64,000 bases of DNA from Viola odorata (GCA_963691705.1 OY829541.1:32004719-32068718), one strand, 5' to 3'; counted from the first letter of the stretch, positions 10,525-21,884 are shown. Numbers and translations are program-made. The notes: generated by a model from the sequence alone, not told the origin.

Positions 10525-10999
10525 ATGGTGAAGAGCGAAGAAGATGAGAAATTCAGTTCTGTTTTGAAGCAGCGGCCAAATTTCGAATACAAGCCTCCTC
10601 TTTACTGTCGTTGTGGGGGAGAAGACGGCGAGATGGATTTCATGGACGCGGAATAATCCTGGGCGTCGATTCAACAAATGCAAGCTAAGCATCGCAGAAG
10701 GTGGATGCGGCTATTTCCATTTTGTTGATGATCCTTTCCCGGACAGAGCTAGCGCCATTATTAGAGGTCTCTGTGTTAGTGAGAAGGAAAAAGCCGATAA
10801 GATTGAGAGATTAGAGGCAGAAATGAGGGAGTTGAGGTCGCGTCAAATGGTTTTTAACGGCGTGGTGGATGAGATGTTGTGTTTGAAGGATGAAAAGCAG
10901 AAAATGTCTAAGCTGATTTGGAAATTAAGGTTTTGTTTAGGGCTGTTTATATTGGTTGTTTTTGTATTTGGTTTGATTAATTCGAATGGTGCAGCATAA
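10525..10999 (+). pseudogene. GRF-type zinc-finger protein gene with a +1 frameshift
   Basis: ATG at 10525 reads MVKSEEDEKFSSVLKQRP and reaches the first half of a GRF finger, YCRCG. The frame then shifts at a run of five G (10615-10619), where four G would keep it open. In the next frame the finger continues as WISWTRNNPGRRFNKC and CGYFHFVDD, giving the family's Cys-x-Cys, NPGRRF and Cys-Gly-Tyr-Phe signature. A coiled coil (KADKIERLEAEMRELRS) follows, then a C-terminal hydrophobic segment (LFILVVFVFGLI). GRF fingers bind nucleic acid, while the role of this finger-coil-membrane architecture is unknown to me. The gene lies where mudrB lies in MuDR. The frameshift may be real or an assembly slip in the G run. 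Confidence 0.8.
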
Positions 11000-11099
11000 T
11001 TGGAATGATGTCGGTGATGTGTTTTTGTTTTTGTATTTGATTATGTTAGTGGTTGGTTTGAAGATTTATGTTGGAAGATATTGATGGTGAATGTTGAAG

Positions 11100-11935
11100 T
11101 GTGAAAAAATAGAGCAATCGTTCATGTTTTAGTTGTAACAGTTTGTTGTTTTTGTGTTGTATTAAAATCGTTATGGTATAAATGTTGTTTATTGAAGGAA
11201 TTTTATCATGTTTTAGTTGTAATTGTTTGCTGTTTTTGTGTTGTATTTAAAATCATTTTGGTTTTTGTTCATGTTTTTGTGGTGGAAGATATTTGATTTG
11301 GGAATTACTGGTTTATTGAAGGAATTTTTTCATGTTTTAGTTGTAATTGTTTGCTGTTTTTGTGTTGTATTTAAATCGTTTTGGTTTTCATTCATGTTTT
11401 TGTGGTAGAAGCTATTTAATTTGGGAATGACTTGTTTATTGAAGGAATTTGTTCATGTTTTAGTTGTAATTGTTTGCTGCTTTTGTGTTGTATTTAAATG
11501 GTTTTGATTTTCGTTCATGTTTTTGTGGTGGAAGATATTTTATTGAAGGAATTACTGGTTTATTAAAGGAATTTGTTCATGTTTTAGTTGTAATTGTTTG
11601 TTGTTTTTGTGTTGTCTTTAAATCGTTTTGGTTTTCGTTCATGTTTTTGTGGTGGAAGATATTTGATTTGGGAATTACTGGTTTAGTGAAGGAATTTGTT
11701 CATGTTTTAGTTGTAATTGTTTGCTGTTTTTGTGTTGTCTTTAAATCGTTTTGGTTTTGGTTCATGTTTTTTTGGTGGAAGATATTTGATTTGGGAATTA
11801 CTGGTTTATTGAAGGAATTTGTTCATATTTTAGTTGTAATTGTTTGCTGTTTTTGTGTTGTATTTAAATGGTTTTGGTTTTGGTTTTGGTTCATGTTTTT
11901 GTGTTGGAAGCTATTTTATTGAAGGAATGAATTGG
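11100..11935. repeat. 123-bp tandem repeat in the MULE interior
   Basis: The word catgttttagttgtaa begins at about 11207, 11331, 11454, 11578, 11701 and 11824 (catatttt in the last), at 123-124 bp intervals, with a shorter diverged copy at 11123. Each unit carries ttgctgtttttgtgttgt and ggaattactggttta. It lies downstream of the GRF stop codon, so it is probably 3' UTR or spacer between the convergent genes. Long hydrophobic frames across it are artefacts. Confidence 0.88.
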
Positions 11936-12427
11936 AGTTGTATAAATGTTGTTTTGCAATTGAGCAAAATGTACAGTTTGGAAGAGAATAAAGCATCTCA
12001 TTAGGGTATGCTTCACCAAAACAACTTCTCAATTAATATATTATGTAAGAGAATAATGCAACATGATGATGCAATATATAACAAGTTCTCAAGTTATATA
12101 TTTTGTAACCATTTTCATAAGCACAAGGTAATAGAATGTAACCATTTTCAGCCGGTACTTTGCAAGATTATAAACAAATAGTAAGTACTTAAACTGAAAA
12201 GCATCCATCCAACCCAAATAAATTCAAAAGCAAATTACCATAAAATCCCAACTTCTACAACGACTTAACATTCTAGCGTGTAATTAAACCATCCTACACA
12301 AATTTGTGCAAAAGCTATCATCCTACACAAATTTGTTCAAAAGCATATCATCCTACATATCATCCTTCAAAAGCTAATTCAAACAAGTCTCTGTTTTCTT
12401 CAAAAGCAAATTAATCCATAATACATT
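11936..12427. other. Spacer between the convergent MULE genes
   Basis: About 490 bp of AT-rich sequence separates the 123-bp array from the transposase stop codon. Words such as ttcaaaagcaaatta and catcctacacaaatttgt recur a few times. No frame is credible. It presumably holds the two facing polyadenylation regions. Confidence 0.5.
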
Positions 12428-15400
12428 CTACTTTGGTGTTGGAAGCCATATACTGCCCAGTACACTGCTTTCAGCTCCGAGTGTGGATTTTTGTACGGGT
12501 CTCACAGCAGCATCCGTAGATCGTTTCCTTGTGCCAGGGACGTCAATAACCTTTTGTTGTGGAGTGTTAGGCTGCAATGGAGAACAAAGCAACAATAGTT
12601 AAACAAAAAATAATGCAATTTCTTTTATCAAGGACCCCAAAACACACACCATAATGACCACAAATTAAAATCAATGCGGCACCCACATTGTAACATGTCC
12701 ACCCTGATTCAGCAACAAAGCAGCCAAGACCTTGTGGGAGTTTACTCTTTTTTTTCCCTTTTTTTTTCCTCCCTATGGCAGGTTGTGCAGTGCCACACTC
12801 TTGCCTAAGTTGTTGCAGGAGATGTTTGGTGAAATCAGAAGCTTGAGAAGCTTGAGAAGCTTGAGAAGGTTGAGAAGGTTCCACCTGTGAATCCGATACC
12901 TGAGAGCTTGATGTAGGTTGCATGTGTGCAAGAGGTGGGAGTACATCTTGAGAGCTTGATAAATTAGTAAACCCCTACAAAATTTTAGTTTTAAATTACC
13001 ATACTTTGTCCATAAATTTCTCCTTCACATTTATCAAAAGAAGTTACCTTGCTTGCAGGATTGGAGGTGCAGGTAGATTTTTTGTGGCCTTCCCGTTTGC
13101 ACAAAGAGCATTTGTGTGTTCTCCTTGTAGGTGGTTTGCTGGAAATTGATGGCTCATCCACATGTTCAGCATGAGAAGGAATTGATGGAATTGATGGCGC
13201 ATCCACATGTTCAGTCACAGGTGGAATTGGCCTTTGTCCTACATCCTGCAATTTCAGCATGGATATTAAATAAAACATCTCACCATAATACACTGACCAG
13301 CCTATTTCTTTAACCATAAAATTGCAATAATACATTACCTGGTTAGATGGATTGTTCTTGCAAGTAGTTGACTTGTGTCCTACAATCTTACATATCGAGC
13401 AAGACATTCTCCTTCCTTTTTGGCTCATCTTTGTTCCACACTGAGCAGGTTCCCAGCCTTCTCTTCGCCTCATTTTCTTAGGTCTACCAGGAAATTTCGT
13501 GAATATTGGTGGTTTAATTCTGGTGACTGCAACTCTTGGCCAAAATCTCATTCCTTGGACAGGCAATATGGGGTACTTGTAAGTAAGTTCAAACATCTCC
13601 TTACTATACCAGTTTGACACAAATGGAGTGATATCTGAAATTTGTACCCCACTTTCTAGGACACAGAATGCATGTTCACATGGTAAACCATTCAATTGCC
13701 ACTTCCTACAAGTGCAAGTTAATTTTTCTAAACTGACTACCCAGCTACTTTCCTCGTTTAGATGCACTTCATAACCATCATCCCCATTAGAGTCAACATA
13801 AAAAATTCCACTGTCTTCCCTGTTTTTTTTCAGTTTCTTCCAAATCTTTGGACCTAGACCATCTTTGAATCGGTTCAAGAAATTCTTCCTTTCTTTGAAT
13901 CTCTTGAAAACAGTCTTACGAATTGATTCTAGAAGTTTTATAATGCTTTTATCACGAGAGTCCCAAATCATGCTATTGAACGTTTCACTCATATTGTTAT
14001 CTACCGCATCACAACAACTTGATGTATTTTGAAAGGCTCTACACCAATAAGTGGGTGAAATCTCCAAGAAATCAGACATTGCAGGAGGTGACATACCTTT
14101 CAACACCTCCAGTTCATCTAGAAAGTCAGCTTGAGTTGAACTTTTGCAAGTCTTCCAAAATTGTTGATGCAAATCATCACTTTTGTGATCCTTCCTCCAT
14201 TTTGCAAATATGTGTCTAGCACACCTTCTATGCACAGCAGCCGGCATCAGTTCAGAAATTGCTAAGATCAGTCCCTGCACATATGTATAGGCAAATATCA
14301 TAATGTGAACATATTAATTTCAGCAATGGACACAAAAATTTACCAAGATGTGATTACATACCTTCTGTTGGTCAGATATGAAGGTGAATCCTTCACCACG
14401 AGCATTCACAGGACCACCATCTGCTGCGTACACAAAGTCCCCACCAGCTACATCCAAATCCAGCATGAGCAGTTCCAAAAACCACTTCCAAGTTTCCTTA
14501 CACTCATAACCAACGACAGCCCATGCTATTGGGTATATTTGATCACTAGGATCCCTTCCTACAGCTGACAGAATTTCCCCCTTAAATGGTCCTTTCAAAA
14601 AACACCCATCTAATCCAATGACCTTCCTACAAGCCTCATTAAACCCTTTCCTAACTCCAGCAAAGCACACATACATCCTTTTAAACACTCCACCTTCCTC
14701 CTCCATGACAATTGTACTACCAGGATTACTCCTCTTCAACTCCTCAACATAATCCTCAAGCCTTGCAAATTCCACCAATGGATCCCCAATGTAATGAGTA
14801 ACAATCTTCCTCTTGGCATGCTCACACTGCGCTCTAGAGATTTTGATCTTAGTTTGGGTAGTGAAGTGGTCTTTAAGTTCAGCCACATTCATCTTCAAAC
14901 TTAACTTCTTCAAATTAGTAATAAACCACTGAGCTAAAGTTTTGTAGCTTAAACAAGAGATGTGAAAAAGTTGTGGACAACTATGGTTATCAACTAAAGT
15001 TTTGACCATCCATTGACTAGATCTCCCATCAATGGAGCACAAAATTTTCCAGCCACAGTCACTGTTTGTACACACAGCCCTACACCTTACTCCATCATTC
15101 TGCTTAAACCTAACATCCCTCCTTAAGTGTATAGCATGCCGCTCAACAGCTTTCTTAAACTCAGACTTATTAGGGAAAACCATACAAAGTGAAAAACGGG
15201 GAAAGTCCTCACCTTTTTGGAATCGAGGTCTTCTACATGGAATTCTTCGGCCTTCTTCTTCCTCACTGCTAGAACTCAAGAAGCTTCCCTCAGAATCTGA
15301 GTCAAAACACACCTCATTGTTTTCTACATCAGCAGGAGCAGTGATAGGGCAACCTCTATCTCTTCTATCCATTTCCCTAGTGATTTCTTCAACAAAATCA

Positions 15401-16050
15401 TCACAATTACCAAACTGCCCATTTGGGCCACAAACCCCACTTGGGCCTTCTTCTTCTGTTGGGCCACGCACCTCTGGACCACCCACCCCACTTTTGCCAC
15501 TTCTCATCTTCTTCTCACGGGAGTTAATTAACTCCTCATCCTCATCAACAGACAGGTATGGACAATCAACCCAGTATTCATTACCCGTTTCATATCTATC
15601 ATCAAACTCCCCCTCCTCAACAACACGTTTACCTTTACTGGACCCACCTTGCGCACCTATACCACCTACCATACGTCCATGTTCAGATATGCCCAGCCTA
15701 TCACACATGGTCTTCGGATTTTTACCACCAAAATAAGGATGCAGTAAGGAGCCATGCTCTACATATATGTTCACAACAGCATTTTCAAGTGCATACTTAA
15801 GGAAACCCCCGAAAGAACTGTCCCCATCTAAAACTTTAAGGGTTTCTCTTAACCTCATACCAGGACAGTGTTCAACATACCACAACTTCGTAATGTTAGT
15901 AAAATCAAGCTCACGACATCGATCCAGAATTGTAAAAAATGATACAATATCAGCATCAACTACATCCTCAACTTCAGTCCCACCAACATACATCCATTCA
16001 CTCAATGTCCTAACAAATCTCCCACCAATATGATATCTAAAACCAGTCAT
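12428..16050 (-). CDS. MULE transposase (mudrA-like), five exons, 1084 aa
   Basis: The exons are 16050-14362, 14274-13339, 13245-13048, 12974-12687 and 12571-12428. All introns are GT-AG and all junctions are phase 0. Domains in order: a PB1-like N-terminal region (MTGFRYHIGGRFVRTL), an acidic linker, a MuDR-type zinc/DNA-binding region (about residues 320-420), a MULE catalytic core with GLDGCFLKGPFKGE and SDQQKGL carrying the first two acidic residues, a SWIM finger (CTCRKW...CEHAF), two CCHC knuckles (CSICKIVGHKSTTC and CSLCKREGHKKSTC), and a Ser/Gln-rich tail. The core seems to carry an extra Gly-rich loop (AADGGPVNARGEGF) before the second Asp, which I did not check by alignment. No stop or frameshift breaks it, so it may be active. 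An in-frame ATG at 16092 is possible, but it follows an acceptor-like tcag, and the ATG at 16050 suits the domain start. Confidence 0.9.
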
Positions 16051-16398
16051 TTTAAGCCCCACACTGTTCCCCTGACAAGCCAACCAACACAATAAGACAA
16101 TTCAATATAGTTGCCATTTACAGTAAGTATATACAGAAAAATAATTTTAAATGAAATGCATGTACGAAGTTAGCAAAAGAAACCAGTTCTTCAGGGGTCA
16201 TTTAAAGCACGTATTTCATTTCATTGGTAAATAGGGTAAAGACGGTGGGTTAATACAGATAAAATTATTAACAGGGAACACATACCCGTGATTCAATTTG
16301 CATAAAACACCTTCTTCTTCCTTGGAACTAATAACGAGAAAGGGATTGCGATTGGGAATTTAGCTGGAGAAACCGAAAATTAGTTAGGTTATTGGAAA

Positions 16399-16832
16399 TT
16401 AAGCGGGAGATGGATGGATGGAGAGTGAAGAAGAACGGGATTGAAGAAATGGTCTAGGGTTTTTGGTTGTGAAAATGGTGTGGTAAATCGCGATGGAGTG
16501 AAAGTGAAAGTGTTAGTTAGGTTTCAAACGACGTGTCACGCGGCCCAAGCGACGGAGCTTACGCTCCTTCGTTGCGAAACGACGTCGTTTCACGCAAAAT
16601 GGGCTGACCCGTGGGTTACTGCCACGTGGCATGACACGTCAACGTCCAGTGACGTGTCTCTTGACGTGGCGTGCCACGTGGGCAAATTGACGGCAACTTT
16701 GGATGTCGTCAGGGTCAGGGATGAAATCCGACAAAAGAATACAGTGGAAGGATCAAATACTATTTTTTAAAAATTGAGGGATGAAATAAATCAATCAATT
16801 AGACTGCAGGTATCAAAACTGTCATTAACCCA
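16399..16832 (-). repeat. Right TIR of the MULE
   Basis: It is the inverted copy of 9965-10398, with the same length and no difference that I could find. It is the likely promoter of the transposase gene, whose start codon lies about 350 bp inward. It carries the same cluster of ACGT cores. The outermost base overlaps the start of the right 490-bp repeat. Confidence 0.93.
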
Positions 16833-17322
16833 ATAAATTTAGTATAAAAAATCTAACCTTTAGCTCTATTTTAAATATAATAAACATGAACTAAACGTAA
16901 AAATAAATTTATTAAATTAAATTATTTGTTGTAAAAGTAGTTTAAATTTAGAAAAGTAGGAAACACACGACTAGGATTCTTTTATCAAAAAAATTATTTT
17001 CCCTCAAATATGCTAGAATTCTCTTTTAGTGGTGGTACGTTCCTTCCTTGGAAAAGTGGTGCCCAAATGGGTGGGCGGGCAAGTAAAAACAAATTGCCTC
17101 AAAATTTGTGACAAATAGTTAACTTTAGCATGGCGCCAATATTACGTAATTTTGGTGCGAAAACATAACATTATTTGGAAAATAAGTAAATTTTCGTGTG
17201 TTTGCCAACTTGAACCATTGATTTCTAATTTATAAATGCAATTATTTATCCATCTATGAATATAATTTTTTTTATAGATAGTTAATTTTATTTCAATTAT
17301 AAGTTAATAGTAAAGAGTACAA
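16832..17322. repeat. Right copy of the 490-bp direct repeat
   Basis: It is 491 bp long and matches 9471-9960 apart from one extra T. It starts directly at the MULE end and then continues into sequence (tttatcagtg...) absent on the left. The pre-insertion site therefore seems to have held one copy of this segment. Confidence 0.95.
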
Positions 17323-18598
17323 TTTATCAGTGTGTATAATATATATTGTCATAAATAGTAAAATATATTTTAACTGAATTTTATTGCGGTTGATTTTAAA
17401 GTTTTTTTAGCTTTTTAAATTGTTTTTGTAAATCTAGATCTTGGAAGTATTTTTTTTTTAAATTAAAAGGTTTGTTTCTTTCGACAAAGATGTACATAGA
17501 TTTATATATCTTTTTGTTCCTTTGTGGTTTTAATTCACAAAACGTGTAACCACTTACTAGAATTGAGGTATTACTATTGGAAAAAAAGATTGGATTTTTT
17601 CCTTTTCTATTCTCTATTTTTATTTTTATTACTACTATAATTTGCTACTTGCCAGTTGGCAGGACCACACTTCAATAACTTGTTATTAATTTAATGGCTC
17701 TTTTTGACTGGATATCACATCAACCTCATTGTGAGGAGCAGATTTTTTTTATTTTTTTTATTTTTATGTCACATAAAGAAGTGGAATAAAAACAAAAGAA
17801 GTTGGTGGAGGTGGCTCATTCTACGGATGCGAAACTGAAAAGCGAAACCGAGCGAAACCAAGAACCAAGAATGGCTCAAAGTTTCACCAAAAGCCAGAGC
17901 TGTTTTTCCCTAATTTTGGCCGCCACCATATATTACCGCAAACCCATAGGCCATTTGATTGATATCAGTTGGCGCACGCAGATGACAAACAACTCGGCCA
18001 TTGGGGCTTCCCATTCGCCACTTCTCAAGCTTATATTTGTCCCCCCACTGTTTTTTTACCATTATCTCTCCATCTATGCATCATACCATTGATTGTTTGA
18101 GATAGTTTCCTGCAATTTCCAAGAATCTTCCTTATCGGTACTTTTATCATATTCAACTTCCTCAACTGAACTTTCAGAAAAACAGACCTTCACTCACAAA
18201 AAAATATTGGAGTATTATTGTGTTAATACTATAGTTTTTTTCTTCGAGATGTAACTCTCTCGGTATGTAACTTTCCTAAAAAGGAGATTTTCATAAAATT
18301 TATATTCTTCTGTTTAGTTGATAATTGTAAATTTGAAAAAAAAAATTGTTTAAATATTGCGAAATTTAATTATAAATATTATAAATAAAATAGATACAAG
18401 AATATTTCACATATATAAGTCATGTTTATATGAAGAATTTCAAATAAGTACACAATTAGAAAAAGAAAAGTATTTTGCAAGCATTTAATTACGAATAATA
18501 TGAAATATAGGTTGACATGGTTATTCGCTACTTAAAGTGCCTAGCTACTTTTGCCATATCTCAATCCCCATCATTCATTTCGATTTTGTAATTTACTT
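17323..18598. other. AT-rich intergenic stretch
   Basis: No convincing gene. A GC-richer block at about 17800-18060 gives a 96-codon frame without recognisable motifs. The rest has T-runs and A-runs. Nothing marks a promoter or terminator with confidence. Confidence 0.4.
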
Positions 18599-18832
18599 TT
18601 TGTAATGCTAATTTTTTTTTTTTTTGTCAATACCATCTTATAATAAGGTAGCTATATTGCCTGCCGTCTATTCTGAATTTTAACTAGGTAGGACTCCGAA
18701 GAGTGGTAAAGTTCCCTCTCTCAAGTTTTAACACAACTGTATATTCGTGGCTCAAACTTGAAATCTCTGGTTAAGTTAAAACAACTCTCAACTTATTGAT
18801 CTACGTGTTTGTTGATTTGTAATACTAATTTT
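18599..18832 (-). mobile_element. tRNA-derived SINE with 17-bp target duplication
   Basis: The flanks tttgtaatgctaatttt (18599-18615) and tttgtaatactaatttt (18816-18832) are 17-bp direct repeats with one mismatch. Read on the minus strand, the roughly 200-bp body starts near an A-box-like tagatcaataagttgagag. It then has a B-box region, gatttcaagtttgagcc, close to the ggtctcaagttcgagcc seen in many plant SINEs. It ends in a poly-A run (the T-run at 18612-18625). Confidence 0.7.
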
Positions 18833-19050
18833 GTAATTTGTAATATGTTTTTCTTTAATATGTTTTATTACGATGGGTAAAAATTTTGTGTAACATATTC
18901 ATTAACACCAACCTATGAATAAAAGTTAATCACATCATAAGTGCCTAACCACTTTGATAGTTTTTATTATATAGGATTTCACATGACTCTTTATTTTTTT
19001 TTATATACTCAAAATTTAGATACATGTGTACGGCACTTGATAAAATCTTT

Positions 19051-20325
19051 TGAAGAATGGCCTAGAGTGTAGTGAATAGGCCACAAAGTATATAAATTTA
19101 TTTTTCTCACAATTCCATAAACACTTGGTGTGCATTATATGGCAAAGGCAATAAATCAAGAATAAAAAGTAAGAAAAGTTTGACAAAAGATTTACAGTGG
19201 TTCTCTTACAACTGGTAAGGTACATCCACTATCTAGAGATCACTATTTTTAGCATTTCTAACCTCTACTGTGTGAGTTTATGGTTCACCTAAAGCCTACA
19301 TTTTCCCAAGACTTAAGCTAACAACCTTTACACTAGTTTTACCAACGCTCACTAGAAACCCAACCAAATTTTTTATCAAAACTCAAGCTCAAACATATCA
19401 TAAGGTTTTTACACTAGGCATAAGCTTATAACCTAACACAAATCTAATTCAAAAGTCTATATTTAATCTTATGTTCGCTTACAAGGAGGATGGATACTAC
19501 CCTTAACCCAAGAAGAATTATGGTTCTTCTCAAACCGTCACAAGTATTGAAACCTGTATCTAACATAAGTGGATTATAAGGAATCTAAACAAGATATATA
19601 GCAACTTATAATTCAACAAATGCAAACTAAGCCTCAAGAAGAAAGCATTTACTCAATCAAGTGAAACAAGACTCTTTGAACAAGAGAAAACCTTTGAAAA
19701 CCTTAACTTTGTTGGAGTGAGTTTTGAAAAGATGAATACAACTTTAGGGTTCGCTTTTTTAAGTCTCAAAGGGGTTGGAAATTTGGTATTTATAGGCTAG
19801 AGTGTGTCTATAGTCGTTTGACACAAGTGGGGCTCAAGGAAATTCAAAATGAGGAAGAAAATAAAATTATGGAGCGTCTGGGGGTTGTACCATCCGACGT
19901 GGCACGGTGCATCAGTTAGACTCAGTTGAGGCATCAATAACTAGTTTTAGCCTTTGGGTGATATACCGCCCTAAGGTTTAAAGTTGGTTTTGCAGCGTCC
20001 CCATGGACTGTCCTGTATTGAAAAATGGCAAAAAAAAATCTCTTCACCTTTTAAAAATACCAGAAAATGTACTTTCAAAAATACCATTTTGTGCTATCTT
20101 TTTTAGGTTAAATTGCAACTTAAATTGAACTACGAATTGAAATATACTTATAACCAATATTTTATAGCAATTAACCACTTAAATGATCTTGAAATAATCC
20201 TTCTATAAGCTCCATATTTTAGACTTCATGACCTAAAAATATGCTCATAAAAGTTACATTAACAATAAATTAATTTGTTAATTGTAATCATCAACACTAG
20301 GATTAGTGAACCCTATAGTCCAGCA
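19051..20325 (-). mobile_element. Copia-type 3' LTR, inverted, 1275 bp
   Basis: On the minus strand the LTR starts TGCTGGACTATAGGG at 20325, right after a purine-rich tract (gaaaaagtggagatt, 20340-20326), and ends at 19051 in ...CCATTCTTCA. The part from about 19560 to 19051 is homologous to the LTR fragment at 6256-6770. Sequence beyond 19051 differs from the primer-binding-site side of that copy, which marks it as a 3' LTR. Confidence 0.75.
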
Positions 20326-21500
20326 ATCTCCACTTTTTCAATGATGACATCTACAAATTAAATTAACTATAAAATTTCAACCAATTTATATGATTTTTTT
20401 TTAATAGGATGATTTTTTTAGAGATAACTCCCTTAGCTCCCCCTATCAAATGCGTTTCATACTCCCCCTATCTAAAACCAGAATATGCATAGTTGAAAAA
20501 ACAAAATTCTCCCTATATATACAAGCAATTTATTGAACAAGTATAACAAAGCATTCATATAGTCTTCTCCCCTTTGTCATGAACATAAAGACATAAAGGA
20601 GCATAAACGAGGGGAAGACTATGACAATTATCTCTCTCAAACGAGGAGATAACTCAATGAACCCACAAGATACTTAATTATCATCAAATAACATTGACGA
20701 GTTCAAGCAATATAGATAAATAAGTACCTAGAGTTTAAAATTATTACAAATCACATTAAAAAAAGTCTTAAAAACTAAATAGTTTAAAAGCGAGTAAATG
20801 TGCAAGCAAGAGATTTAAAGAGTTCATGCTGCATATGGAACGTAGTGTAATTGATGGTGGAGATCATCATGGTTGTAGTGGTGGAAAGTTGCCCGAATTG
20901 AGATTGAAGCCACGACGGATGTCATCTTGTATTTTTTGAATCAAGACATTGGTTTCGATTAAACGCAAGTCAACATACTCAAAGTATCCTTGAACGTCCT
21001 TGAACGCGATTCTCAAAAGAGTCTAGTTGATTCTCTAAATTTTTATGATCACTAATCAAATCATCAATTTTGTAATCCATATCCTGCACCATAACTTCAA
21101 GATCGAAGTCCTCACTATCAATATGAGGTTGTGAAGTACACGCTCTGTTAAAACGAATTGAGATTGAAGCCACGACGGATGTCATCTTGTATTTTTTGAA
21201 TCAAGACATTGGTTTCGATTAAACGCAAGTCAACATACTCAAAGTATCCTTGAACGCGATTCTCATAAGAGTCTAGTTGATTCTCTAAATTTTTATGATC
21301 ACTAATCAAATCATCAATTTTGTAATCCATATCCTGCACCATAACTTCAAGATCGAAGTCCTCTACCAAGTCCTCAACCATAGCATTTGGTCCATAGGGA
21401 CGAATTGTCCTATAGACTTTCTCTTTATGGACCCTTGATCTACGGAAAGTTGGCGTGTGAGAAGTTGGATCAACAATTACACCAATGCTTTTACTCATCT
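20326..21500 (-). mobile_element. 3' internal part of the inverted Copia element
   Basis: This is sequence upstream of the LTR on the minus strand, with several gggggag-like purine tracts (seen as ctccccctat on plus). A 116-codon frame at 21498-21148 starts MSKSIGVIVDPTSHTPT and contains a predicted coiled coil (MDYKIDDLISDHKNLENQLDS). It matches no pol domain. Its place after pol would suit the extra 3' ORF of some Copia lineages, but I cannot assign it. The element is cut off upstream of about 21.7 kb. Confidence 0.5.
20895..21414. repeat. 260-bp tandem duplication inside the Copia 3' region
   Basis: The segment starting gaattgagattgaagcc at 20895 recurs at 21155, 260 bp on. Both copies encode the same coiled-coil segment, FDLEVMVQDMDYKIDD. 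The first copy has an extra nine-base direct duplication (tccttgaacg twice) near 20990. The copies are nearly identical, so the duplication is recent. Confidence 0.85.
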
Positions 21501-21884
21501 AATTTGCGTCGAGAGACTTTGCTTTAGGAGATATTCTTGAATGGGAGGAATGGCAAGACCATAAGATGGAAGAATTCTATGATGAGAGTTGCATATAGTA
21601 GCTTGTACTTGTGGTTGGCTTGGGTTGGAGGGATTCGAGCATTCATCAATAGCACTAAGATGAGATGATCCAAATTAATTGGATTCGAGCATTTAAGAAT
21701 GCTCATTCTTTTTAAATCTTGATGTTTTTCTCAAAGAACCCTCACTTTTTTTTATTCATGATACCCTCACATTTTTAAATATTTTATAATTTTCTAAAAA
21801 AATTCAGCATTTTTTATATTTTTATTACCTAATTTTTACAATTTATTATACCTTATCTGATTTTTTTTACTTTTTTTAATATGA
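21501..21884. other. AT-rich junction region
   Basis: No gene is supported. A 60-codon minus-strand frame (21706-21524) has no recognised motif and may be residual Copia sequence. The word attggattcgagcattyaagaatgc recurs in part near 21620 and 21680. Confidence 0.35.

Larger units (their letters stand above)
9965..16832. mobile_element. Complete two-gene Mutator-like element (MULE), 6.9 kb
   Basis: Long terminal inverted repeats of 434 bp (9965-10398 and 16399-16832) begin TGGGTTAATGACAG. Inside are a MULE transposase gene on the minus strand, read leftward from the right TIR, and a GRF zinc-finger gene on the plus strand, read rightward from the left TIR. The convergent layout, with each TIR as a promoter, mirrors maize MuDR (mudrA/mudrB). 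The two TIRs look the same throughout and the transposase frame is intact, so the element is young. The usual 9-bp target duplication is absent: the flanking 9-mers differ. A 490-bp direct repeat stands on both sides instead. Confidence 0.93.

Noticed and set aside
11223..11922. Hydrophobic frames across the 123-bp array
   Set aside because: They are T-rich tandem repeat translations and not membrane proteins.
11123..11935. Regular repeats resembling a CRISPR array
   Set aside because: The 123-bp units are contiguous, without unique spacers, and the genome is plant nuclear.
15032..15736. 234-codon plus-strand frame opposite the transposase
   Set aside because: It is antisense to the well-supported MULE transposase exon and has no domain.
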